Source: Jaltomata sinuosa (lineage: Eukaryota > Streptophyta > Magnoliopsida > Solanales > Solanaceae). From it: 64,000 nucleotides of DNA. The notes beneath the pieces are model-generated. The model ran no database searches. It was not told the DNA's origin and saw only the letters and a list, made by a program, of their open reading frames with translations. The DNA lies in assembly GCA_003996215.1 (NCBI GenBank), contig QJPP01003554.1:62001-126000 (forward strand). The letters run 5' to 3'. Made by a program: the position numbers and the translations under genes. Positions 54,725 through 64,000 of the stretch are shown here, one piece after another. The stretch's first letter is position 1, and every line of letters starts with the position of its first letter.

Positions 54725-56340
54725 TTCTTAAGGTACTATTTTCATACCGCAATGTAAAATCAAGTGCTTCTAGGGAGGCAACCCAGGTATTTTTGATTTA
54801 TTTACCTCACTTCTTTGTTGTTTTTGGTGTATTTTAGGAACGCATGGAGATAGGAAAACTGGCTAAGTGCTAAAAATTTTTGGAGAGATAATGCGTTCCA
54901 CCTATGAGTCACAGGTGCCAACCTGTGGCACGCAGGTGGAGTTTCCCCTTAGTGGCAATAAACTGGAAAAAAATTTATAGCACCTGCAAAACCACATGTG
55001 GTTAACATGTGGGGACGTGTTGCATACATGTGCTATCGCAGGTCCCAAATAGAGAATTGGGCACAAATCAGCCAAAAAGTGTCACCTGTGGAGCCACATG
55101 CGAAATACAGGTGGAAACCTGAGAAATGCAAGTGGTATCATAGGCGAAGGTATGAGATTTTAAATTATTGACCTACTCGTTGACCTTGACCCAAACCGAA
55201 CGCGACCGCATCATTTATTTTTCTTCCACACCTTCAAAACTGCCTATTCTTCTTCTTTTTCACTATTACAACTCAACAAACCTCCAAACTCTCTTCAAAA
55301 TCTCCCTTAACTTTCAAACTCTCTCCCATATTCTCTTCTTCACTCTGCCGTCCACCACCGCTGCTAACTGCCACTGCCATCACTCTTTTTTTGCAAAAAT
55401 CATGGGTCACTATTGTTGGGTTCAAAAGCTTCAATTTTTTACTCCTCACTCCATCTTCTTCACTTGTGGAATGGTTTGTTATGTTAAATCAATATTTTTA
55501 TATATTTTGTGAGTATTTTTTGTTAAGCATGCTACTTGAAATCTACCAATGCCTAAATATGCTTGAGATCTGATTTTGAAACACAATTTTGGGTCTTATT
55601 ATTGTTATGATTTATGTAGAAATTGGTAGATCATGTTTTTATGATTATACATGTTGATTGGTGTTAATTGCATGCTATTTTGAGTCTAGATGAAGTCTGA
55701 GTAACCCACATATTTGTAGTGCATGGTTGGTCCTATGATTGATTGGGTGACATGATTCTTAAGGGCAGATCATCATTACTGCGGGTTTGATTGAAATAAT
55801 TTTTTGTTGGGTTGAAACTGCCTTCCATTGTGCTCTTGAATAATCGTGTTGATTATATTTTGTTTGGTGAACGCTTTGGTTGAGTGAGAGTGATTCTTGT
55901 GGTGTTTTGATGTGCTTCTTTTGAAATATCATATGGCTTGATATTCTCGACGATGGATGAGGTAATGTCCTTCTTAAGGGAAGTCGTTGAGAATACATTA
56001 CTTGTTGATGTTGTGTTCTTGGTATGATTGTGAAGTTTTTTGGGGAAGTCCGAGTACCCGTTAAACTTAGAAATTGGTCAAAAATAATTTCCTGTGCTTG
56101 AGTGCTAGTATTTAAATAGTAATATACCTATTTAGTACGGTCTTGCCACATGTGTTGCCTTGCAAAATGCAGATACAACAACGCAAGTGAAAATGGAGAT
56201 TAAAACCCTTATTGTTTCTCATGTGAGTTTCACCTGCGTGTTGCAAGTCTTCCCTTGTGAAATGCAGGTGGATATGCAAGTGGATGTTGAAACTGTCAGT
56301 TTACTTAAATCCTGCTGAGGATCTTATCTAGGAGTGGTTG
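54725..56340 (+). other. Element F 3' tail, no polymerase
   Basis: AAGGTACTATTTTCATACCGC, then CAAGTGCTTCTAGGGAGGCA (54761), joins directly to the RT stub as in D. 54895-55140 and 56150-56290 are patches with CACCTG/CAGGTG words (for example CACAGGTGCCAACCTGTGGC). 55150-55560 parallels D's 43610-44010. The right limit is approximate; no LTR was identified. Confidence 0.65.
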
Positions 56341-56746
56341 ACATTGTACAATAGACACTCATTTAGAGCTCAATGGTACACCTAGATATCTGAAAGAAAG
56401 TACACCCATACTAAAACCCAAGACATTTTGAATATCTAGTTGAACCTGGGAGGACAAACTAGCAAAATATATAGAGCTTTTTGAAGGATTTGCAATCCCG
56501 GTTATACTTTTATCAATATGAGTATTGTTAGTCTTGTTTTAACGCGTAGATTACCTTTTTGATAGTGTGATTACTTTTTGAGGCTTCTCAAATCCGGTCC
56601 AAGGGACATTTCTTCAAGGTATGTGTTCTACTTATTTTTAACATTAAGCTACTTTTGAAAGTTACAATATTAGGATTGATCCACATAACTCTACTAGACA
56701 CCTTGCTCTTGTATAGGTAAGACCAGTGAACCTAGAGCTCTAATAT
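56341..56746. other. Unassigned stretch left of element E
   Basis: No recognisable feature. It may continue F. Ends with AATAT, the base context into which E inserted. Confidence 0.4.
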
Positions 56747-58753
56747 TGTAACACCCCAGAATTTCAAAATAGCGGTCAAACTTAGAACTCAGAAAATTCT
56801 GCAGCTGTTGGTCGCCACGGGAAGCCACCACGAGCGTTGGAGCTCTGACGGTCCATGGGGCACGCCGTGGAAAGCATCCAGTAGCTCTTGATCCAAGTCC
56901 TCTCCACCTGACAGGAGTTCATGATGGGCGTTACAGGTGCGACATCCTGTGGGAACTCATCATCGGGATTATCCAGCAGCTTTTCCCCAACGATCTATGC
57001 CACAAGTATCATGACTACGATGACCCATGGGACCGCATCGTTGAAAACCTCCAACACCCAAAATTTCAGTCCCTCCCTCTGACGCCTTGGCCGATGGGCC
57101 ATCATAGGAACGACGTCCGTTGGGCAGCCCGTAAGGCGAAGAAATTCCTCCAGCTTCCTATTTTTAAGTCGGGGGTAAAGTGGTCTTTTCCCATATTTTC
57201 TAACTCCTAAGTGAGGTCATTTTAAACATTTTTAGTAGGGTTTTATCCCCTAATAGCCTAAGCTCTTCTCATTCTAAGTCATTCTATTCCTAAAGAAGAA
57301 AGGGTTCCTCTTCTCCAAGTCTCAAGCTCCAAGATCAAGCCTCCATTCCTTTTCATCTTAAGATCAAGCTAGCTTCAATAAGGTATGTGGGTATTCGATA
57401 AGAGATTCCTTTCACCATTATTCCCGAAACCCATGACTTTTACTTTGATTTATTGATTTGTGAAATTATGGTTCTTACTTAATTTGGGGAAAACTTATGG
57501 GTTCAGTTTTAACGCTTCAATTCATGGTTTCTCATTTAGTACCCATGTTTTATTTAAGGTTTCTTAATTGATTTCAAAATCCCATGCATTAAATATGATT
57601 TCTAGCATGATTCCATTGAATTGCATGATTTCAAGAGAAAATTGGCATGTTTACATAACATGGCCTTATGTATTTATGAAAGTGTATGCCAAATTCTTCA
57701 AGTTATGAATTCAAAGAGAAACGTATGTTTTAAATTATGGCTATGCTAAGCTTCAAGAACTTATGATATGAGAATCGCATGACATCATATATGTCTTTAT
57801 ACTTTTCAAACAGATTTGGCATCACATATGCCATAAGTATATTATGAGCTATTTGTATGTTTTAGGAGTAGTGTTTAGCACCAAGTGATGAGGGTTCGAG
57901 CACCCAAGTCCAAAAACTATATTGCCAGCGTAGGTTATGTATCACCCGATGGGCTTATGAAAGTTGTTCCACTCTATGAAATTATGGTGCCCTTGCCTTA
58001 GCGGGGCATAGGGCAGCTTTGCCAACTTGGGTTATATAGTTGGATTATGGTGACCCGTACCTTGGCAAGGTTCGGGGTAGGTTTTCCAACAAGGGTTATA
58101 TAGATAGATTCTATGTAGCTCACATGGTCTATTGTCGGTTATAAGAAACTCTCATATGAATGTTTTATGTCTCATTCTATGTTATCTTTTATCTCATGAT
58201 TAAATTATGATATTTCTAATGACTTATCTTTTATGCAAGATATCAGTTTCTACTATGTTTTAAGTACATTTTAAGTATGTTTTATCATGATTATGCATAT
58301 CTCACATACTCGGTACATCCTATAGTACTGACGCGTATTTTGTGCTGCATCTTCTTGATGATGCAGACTCAGGTTCCCTCCCCCAGGCACGTGGCTAGAG
58401 ACCGCAAGCCATTCCAGTAAGTGCTGGTGAGTCCTTATTGTTCGACGGCTAGTTATGATCTTAGTTATCTTATGGCTGTTTAGTTTTGTTCTTCGAGTTA
58501 GCTAGGGTCTTATTCTAGCAACTCCTTATGTCATGTGTAGAGGCTTTTCAGACATAGACAGTATTCGAGTCTCTCTTTCGGAATATGTTTCTTATTGACT
58601 TTATCATTATGGGTTGGGTTTCCTAGCCTTTTATTTATGCTTCCGCTATGCTTTCTCGTGTATTCCTATGTTATGCTATGACCAAGGGTTAACATTAGGA
58701 ACTTGTGGCTCGAGTCTCGTATTACGTATAGGAGGTAGCCTCGGGGCGTGACA
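56747..58753 (+). repeat. Element E 5' LTR
   Basis: 2007 bp, TGTAACACCCC to GGGGCGTGACA. GC-rich patch 56810-57130 with CCATGGGG, CACGCCGTGG and GATGGGCCATCAT palindromic words. A 62-bp imperfect tandem duplication (TATGGTG ... GGGTTATATAG) lies at 57984-58110. Confidence 0.9.
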
Positions 58754-58757
58754 AACT

Positions 58758-58769
58758 TGGTATTAGAGT
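58758..58769 (+). other. Primer-binding site of element E (decayed iMet type)
   Basis: TGGTATTAGAGT, four bases after the LTR; two C-to-T changes from TGGTATCAGAGC. Confidence 0.85.
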
Positions 58770-58961
58770 AACAAGTTCAAGTCCTACGATGTCTGAAAGT
58801 CGCATCGAGTAGAGTCTTTTTCATGTGTATGAAGTGTGCCACACTTATGAGAGGGAAGCTATGAGGTGTCTTAGGAAAACTTCACTTCTTTCTTTATCTA
58901 TATCGTGCGATAGAGTTTAACTCTATTAATCCTCTAATCTATTCTTTATGTATTTCAAATT

Positions 58962-60050
58962 ATGCCTCCTCGCCGTGCCATGCCTCGTCGAGCCGCTCGA
59001 AATGTTGACCCTCTGATTCAAGATCCTGAGGTCACAAATGCAGAGTTCAGAAATTCCATTCATATGATAGCTCAGACAATGGCCGCTTAGTCCAATCAGC
59101 AGGCTCCTATCCCCGTCCACCCTCAAGGTGGAATAGCAGCCCGAGTTTGAGATTTCATTTGTATGAACCCACCTGAGTTTTGGGGTTCGAAAGTTGGTGA
59201 GGATCCACAAAACTTCTTGGATGAGATAAAGAATATCTTTGGTGTGATGCAAGTGGATGGTGTTGATTGTATTGAGCTAGCTTCCTATCAACTCAAGGAC
59301 ATGGCTCATATTTGGTTCACTCAATGAAAAGATGCTAGGTATAGGGATGTGGTCCCTATGACTTCAGAATATTTTGAGAGGGCTTTTCTTGACCGGTTCT
59401 TCCCAATGGAGTCGAGACAAGCTAAGGTTGAAGAGTTTGTGAATTTGAGGTGAGGTTCCATGACTGTTCAGGAGTACGGGTTGATGTTCACCTAGCTTTC
59501 TAGGTATGCTCCTTCCATGGTGGCTGACTCGTGGGATGAGATGAGTAAGTTTGTTTATGGAGTGTCAGATGTGGTAAAGAAGGAGTGTAGGTCCATGATG
59601 CTTTTGGGTGACATGGATATTTCCCGACCTATGACTCATTCCCATCAGATCGAGGGAGAAAAGTTGAGGGAGAAGCCAAGGGAGAACAAGCGGATTACAT
59701 CATAGAGTTCATATTTTGGCCATCATAGGTCCGAAGGAAGACATCGCTTCTCATTTCAGAAGAAATCATTAGTGCCGGTTCATTCTTCAGCTAGTGTTCC
59801 TACCTACCTCCCATGCCTTGTCATGATCAGACTGGCAAAGGATCTAGTTCTTATTCACATGGGAGTGTTGCTAAGGGGACTTTTTACCCCATTTTGGCAA
59901 GTGTGGGAGGAATCATCCGGGGGAGTGTCTAGCTGGTTCAGGTGGTTGCTTCGGGTGTGGTCAGGTTTGACATTGGATTAAGGATTTCCCTTCAGCTAAG
60001 AAGGGTCAGGGAGGTAGTAGGACTCAGTCAGCTCCAGCAGCCCCAGGAGG
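58962..60050 (+). pseudogene. Element E gag remnant
   Basis: ATG at 58962 (MPPRRAMPRRAARNVDP). One frame can be followed to about 59760 with stops at 59088, 59148, 59325, 59451, 59493 and 59703. Capsid text: PPEFWGSKVGEDPQNFLDEI and RAFLDRFFPMESRQAKVEEF. Downstream frameshifts precede a knuckle at 59945-59990 reading CFGCGQV, stop, HWIKDF, so a stop and a Cys-to-Phe change break the CCHC motif. Would have bound and packaged the RNA. Confidence 0.85.
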
Positions 60051-60089
60051 TACCAGCACAACACTGCTTCTAGTTCTGGTGGTCAACTC

Positions 60090-60461
60090 TTGAACCACTT
60101 TTATGCCATATCCTCTCGCCAGGACCAGAAGAGTTCACCGGACATTGTTACTGGTATATTGAAAGTCTTCTCTCTCGATGTGTATGATTTATTAGATCAG
60201 GGTGCCTCCTTATCTTTTGTGACCCCTTTTGTTGCTTGCAAGTTTGAGATTAGTCCTGAACAGCTCTTAGAACCCTTTTGTGTTTCTACTCCTATTGGTG
60301 AGTCAGTCCTAGCCAAAAGGATCTACCAAAATTACCCTATCTCAGTCCTTCATAGAGTCACTTCAGCGGAGCTAGTAGAGTTGGAGATGACTGATTTTGA
60401 TGTTATTATTGGTATGGATTGGTTGTATGCATGTTATGCCTCGGTTGATTATCGTACTTGA
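60090..60461 (+). pseudogene. Element E aspartic protease remnant
   Basis: Open for about 120 codons. Active loop LLDQGASLSFVTP (DQGA where relatives have DPGA), C-terminal TDFDVIIGMDWLYACYA. Catalytic Asp and Gly are present. TGA at 60459-60461 interrupts what should be a continuous pol frame. Confidence 0.82.
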
Positions 60462-60521
60462 GTCACCAGTTTCAGGATCCCAAATAAGCCTGTCTTAGAG
60501 TGGCAGGGTAGTCCTCCATCC

Positions 60522-62043
60522 TTGAAAGGTCGTTTCATATCTTATCTTAAGGCTAGGAAGATAATTTTTAAGGGTTATGTCTATCATATAGTTTGGGTGG
60601 TGGACACGGAGTCCCAAACCCCGTCTCTTCAGTCCTTTCCTGTTGTGAATGAGTTTCCAAAAATGTTTCCCGAAGATTTGCCCAGAGTCCCTCCCGAGCG
60701 GGAGATCGACTTTGGAATAGATCTTCTTCAAGATTCGCATCCTATCTCTATTCCTCCTTATAGAATAGCTCTAGTGAAGCTTAAGGTGTTTAAAGATCAG
60801 TAAAAAGACCTCCTTGATAAGGGTTTTATTCGACCCAGCATCTCTCTATGGGGTGCTCCAGTTCTATTTATGCAAAAGAAGGATGGTTCCCTCAGAATGT
60901 GTATCAACTATCATCGGTTGAACAAGGTCACAATCAAGAATAAGTATCCCATTCCTAGGATTTATGACTTGTTCGATCAGCTTCAAGGTGCTAGTTAATT
61001 CTCCAAGATCGACCTTAGTTTCAGTTATCATCAGCTTCGTGTTAGAGAGTATGACATCCTAAGGACAACCTTCAAAACTCGGTATGGTCATTATGAATTT
61101 GTGGTTATATCTTTTGGACTAACGAATGCTCCTGTTGCCTTTATGAATTTGATGAACCGTGTGTTCAAGCAGTATCTAGATATGTTTGTGATTGTTTTCA
61201 TTGATGATATTTTTATCTATTCTCGGAGTGAGGAGGAGCTTGCGGACCATTTGAGAGATGTGTTGCAAACTCTCAAGGATCGACAGTTATTTGCTAAGTT
61301 TAGCAAGTGTGAGTTTTGGATGCAGTCGGTTGCTTTTCTAGGTCATATTTTGACTAGAGATGGTATTCGAGTTGATTCTCAGAAGATAGAAGCAGTAAAG
61401 AACTGGCGTAGACCCACTTCCCCATCCGATATTAGAAGCTTTTTGGGTTTGGCTGGTTACTACAGGAGATTTGTGGAAGGATTTTCTTCCATTGCTCCCC
61501 ATTGACTCGATTGACTCAGAAGAGGGTTAAATTTCAGTGATCTAATATGTGTGAGAAGAACTTTCAGGAATTGAAGACTAGGTTGACCACAGCTCCAGTT
61601 TTGGCTCTACCCGAGGGCTAGATGACTTTTTCGTGTATTTTGATTCTTCTAGGATTGGTTTGGGTTATTTTTTGATTAAGTGTGGAAAGGTGATTTCTTA
61701 TGCTTGTAGACAACTTAAGATAAGATTCATAAGAAGAACTACCCTACTCATGATCTTGAGCTAGCGGTCATGGTTTTTGCTTTGAAGATTTGGAGACACT
61801 ACTTGTATGGTGTTCATGTGGATGTGTTCACCAATCATAAGACTCTTCAGTATGTGTTTACTCAGAAAGAATTGAATATTCGTCAAAGGATATGGCTTGA
61901 GCTTCTTAAGGATTATGATATGAGCGTGCTTTACCATCCGGGTAAGGCCAATGTCATGGAGGATGCACTTAGTAGGTTTTCCATGGTTAGTGTGTCTTCA
62001 GTTGAGGACGGAAAGAAGGAATTGGCCAAGGATGTTCATTGAA
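60522..62043 (+). pseudogene. Element E reverse transcriptase-RNase H remnant
   Basis: 60522-60803: linker and RT start ([20 protein letters not shown]), TAA at 60801. The same frame continues [20 protein letters not shown] and, after a TAA at 60997, [19 protein letters not shown]. 61101-61505: [10 protein letters not shown], catalytic [11 protein letters not shown] with both Asp present, then [19 protein letters not shown] and [16 protein letters not shown]. Frameshifts 61505-61770 disrupt the start of RNase H. 61770-62042: [37 protein letters not shown] and MEDALSR, ending at TGA 62041. Confidence 0.88.
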
Positions 62044-62199
62044 TTTCTCGGTTAGGAGTTCACCTTATGGAATCGATAGAAGGTGGTGTTATTGTTCAGA
62101 ATGGTTCTGAATGTTCTTTGGTAGCTAAAGTGAAAGAAAAGCAAGACAATGATCATAATTTGCACCAGTTTAAGGGTGTAGTCCATCAATATAGGGTAG

Positions 62200-63140
62200 A
62201 GGTTTTATCCCAAGGGGGAGATGGTGTGCTTCAATATTAGGGTTGACTGTGTGTTCTTGATATAGATGGGTTGAGATAAAAGATTTTGACAGAGGCTCAT
62301 ACCTCCAGATATTCTATTCACCCCGGTGCCACAAAGATGTACCGTGATCTACGGAAAGCCTATTGGTGGAATGACATTAAGAGAGACATAGTAGGTTTTG
62401 TGGCTAAGTGTCCCAACTGTCAACAAGTGAAAGTAGAGCATCAGCAACCGAGTGGTATGACTCAGGATATTGATCTTCCTACTTGGAAGTGGGAAGCGAT
62501 CAATATGGACTTCATTACTAGTTTGCCTCGTACTCGAAGGCAACATGATTCTATTTGGGTGATTGTCGATCGGATGACTAAGTCATCCCACTTTTTGGCT
62601 GTTAAGACTACAGATTCAGCAGAGGATTATGCCAGACTCTACATTTGGGAGATAGTCTGATTGTATGGTGTTCCATTGTCTATCATCTTTGATAGGGGTA
62701 CTCAGTTTACCTCCTAGTTTTGGAAGTCATTTCAAAAAGGTGTTAGTACTCAGGTTAAGCTAAGCACAACTTTTCACCCCAGACGAATGGCTAGGCAGAG
62801 CGTACTATTCATACTTTGGAGGATATGTTGAGATCTTGTGTGATTTATTTCAAGGGTAATTGGGATGATCACTAAACTCTTATCGAGTTTGCCTACAACA
62901 ACAACTTTCATTCTAGCATCTAGATGGCTTCTTATAAGGAACTTTATGGTCAGAGGTGTAGATCTCCTATTGGTTGGTTTGAGGTAGGTGAGGTAGCTTT
63001 GATTGGTCAAAATTTAGTCCATGAGACTATGAAAATGGTTCAAATCATTAGGGAGAGGTTGAAGACCTCTTGGAGTCGACATAAATCATATGCGGATGTG
63101 AGGAGAAGAGAGTTGGAGTTTGAGGTTGATGATTAGGTAT
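62200..63140 (+). pseudogene. Element E integrase remnant
   Basis: 62286-62660: zinc region (HTSRYSIHPGATKMYRDLRK, CPNCQQVKVEHQQ) and core start WEAINMDFITSLPRTRRQHD with the first catalytic Asp intact. After TGA 62658: LYGVPLSIIFDRGTQFTS (second Asp), TAG 62716, then a frameshift before the Glu region (AERT, about 62793). 62924-63136: SPIGWFEVGEVALIGQNLV and the C-terminal part. Stops also near 62875 and 62921. Confidence 0.87.
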
Positions 63141-63148
63141 TTCTGAAG

Positions 63149-63520
63149 GTGTCACCCATGAAGGGTGTGATTAGATTTGGCAAGAAATGGAAACTTAGTC
63201 CCCACTATGTAGGTCCTTATCGGATTCTGAGGAGAGTTAGTAGTGTTGCTTATGAGTTGGATTTGCCAATAGATTTAGAAGTGGTTCATCCAGTTTTCCA
63301 TGTTTCCTTGGAAGATGTGAGTATCAAGGATAACCTTACTTATGAAAAAGTTCCCTTAGAGATTCTTGATGGTGAGATTCGAAGGTTGAGAAATAAAGAA
63401 GTCGCTTCGGTAAAGGTCCTTTGGAGGAATCAACTAGTTGAGGGGGCTACTTGGGAAGCAGAAGCAACCATGAAAGCCAAGTACCCTCATCTATTTCCTT
63501 CCGATCCAATTTCAGCTTGA
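63149..63520 (+). pseudogene. Element E integrase C-terminus and chromodomain
   Basis: 123 open codons after the TAG at 63134. [20 protein letters not shown] and [19 protein letters not shown] form the SH3-like part. [39 protein letters not shown] and MKAKYPHLF form the chromodomain, complete by eye, with the aromatic/Trp positions kept. It guides integration to heterochromatin in this lineage. Only the upstream stop separates it from integrase. Confidence 0.88.
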
Positions 63521-63739
63521 GGTATTAGTTTCCCTTCTTAGTAGGCCCCACTGATTCTATTCCATCAGTTTCCCTCATGATCCTAGCATGCATTCATGTT
63601 TTCTGAAGTTAGTTCAGTTATGTTTTATGATAAAATGCTAAGTTTTAATATTTATCCTTGAGTTGCATGTCTTGTTATTTGGTTGGGCTGTATTCTCTCC
63701 AGTTTTCCTTTCTTAGTCTTCATTCGGGGATGAATGATC

Positions 63740-63754
63740 CCAAGGGGGAGATAT
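63740..63754 (+). other. Polypurine tract of element E
   Basis: CCAAGGGGGAGATAT directly before the 3' LTR TGTAACACC, preceded by the partial palindrome GGGGATGAATGATCCC (63727-63742), also found in G. Confidence 0.85.
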
Positions 63755-64000
63755 TGTAACACCCCAGAATTTCAAATCAGTGGTCAAACTTAGAACTCCA
63801 AATTTTTTGCAGTTGTTGGTCGCCACGGGTAGCCACCATGGGAGTCGGAGCTTCAACGGGTCATGGGGAATGCTGTGGAAAGCTTCCAGTTGATCCTGAG
63901 CCAAGTCCTCTCCACCTGATGGGTGATCACGATGGGCATTGCAGGTGTGATGGCCCATGGGAACCTATCTTTGAGATCTTTCAGCAGCTTTGCTCCAACT
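63755..64000 (+). repeat. Element E 3' LTR, first 246 bp
   Basis: TGTAACACCCCAGAATTTCA onward, matching 56747-56985 with many C/T and G/A differences. Continues beyond the window. Confidence 0.93.

Larger units (their letters stand above)
56747..64000 (+). mobile_element. Element E: Tekay/Del-like chromovirus, 3' LTR cut by the window edge
   Basis: 5' LTR 56747-58753, primer site 58758, gag from 58962, protease, RT, RNase H, integrase, chromodomain to 63520, polypurine tract 63740-63754, 3' LTR from 63755. About 7 kb before the second LTR. Order and chromodomain place it with Tekay/Del. Its LTR (about 2.0 kb) differs from A's. Every domain is present but stops occur throughout, many of the type made by cytosine deamination. 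Confidence 0.9.

Noticed and set aside
56810..57130. CpG island of a host promoter
   Set aside because: It is the U3 patch of element E's LTR and recurs at 63815 in the second LTR.
1..64000. tRNA, rRNA, chloroplast or mitochondrial insertions
   Set aside because: No cloverleaf consensus boxes, rRNA-like conserved blocks or organelle gene text was noticed while reading both strands. The tRNA-like 18-mers found are primer-binding sites.

Overview
The window is plant nuclear repeat-rich DNA, built almost entirely from transposable elements and their debris. No intact host gene, rRNA, tRNA or organelle-derived tract is visible. The mix (Tekay/Del-type chromoviruses with LTRs of 2-3.7 kb, Athila-type Ty3/gypsy elements primed by tRNA-Asp, a small copia-like element, hAT, Mutator-like and CACTA ends) suggests pericentromeric heterochromatin of a large dicot genome. 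The style of the families suggests Solanaceae (Capsicum or Solanum), but that is inference and was not tested.

Left third (1-31.9 kb): one nested stack. A Mutator-like MITE (128-1080) and a split hAT-like element (1201-2070 plus 31416-31665) lie beside a CACTA terminus (ends 31898). The hAT-like element is split by element A, a minus-strand chromovirus (2071-31415, LTRs about 3.7 kb). A's 3' LTR is split by element B, a plus-strand Athila-like element (3296-20100, LTRs 1498 bp). B's 5' LTR is split by element C (4710-11532, minus strand, LTRs about 1.3 kb, 5-bp target duplication ATGAC). Removing each insertion restores LTR pairs of matching length (B 1498 vs 1498; A 3680 vs 3691), which supports the order. 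C is youngest: its LTRs differ by about 20 substitutions and it keeps the only long intact reading frame in the window, a 767-codon gag-protease gene with no polymerase.

Middle (31.9-39.1 kb): AT-rich unassigned DNA, then four imperfect tandem copies of a complex unit with internal minisatellites (33.8-38.96 kb), fused to a copia integrase fragment. Part of the unit recurs inverted at 47.83-48.03 kb.

Right half (39.1-56.7 kb): a mosaic of broken elements: D (Athila-like gag-pro derivative), G (3' end of a minus-strand chromovirus), LTR pieces I and L related to A, fragment H, an 11-copy array of a 62-bp repeat (48.64-49.31 kb), a small copia-like/TRIM-like element J, an Athila integrase fragment K, and F, a second gag-pro derivative with the same polymerase deletion as D.

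Right end (56.7-64 kb): chromovirus E, plus strand, with a complete 5' LTR, gag, protease, RT, RNase H, integrase and chromodomain (all interrupted by stops), and the first 246 bp of its 3' LTR at the window edge.

Nothing here looks autonomous: every RT/integrase region carries stops, frameshifts or lost catalytic residues. The most interesting signal is the gag-pro-only Athila group (C, D, F). D and F share the same RT-to-integrase deletion join, which suggests they are copies of one non-autonomous lineage that depends on enzymes from full-length relatives.
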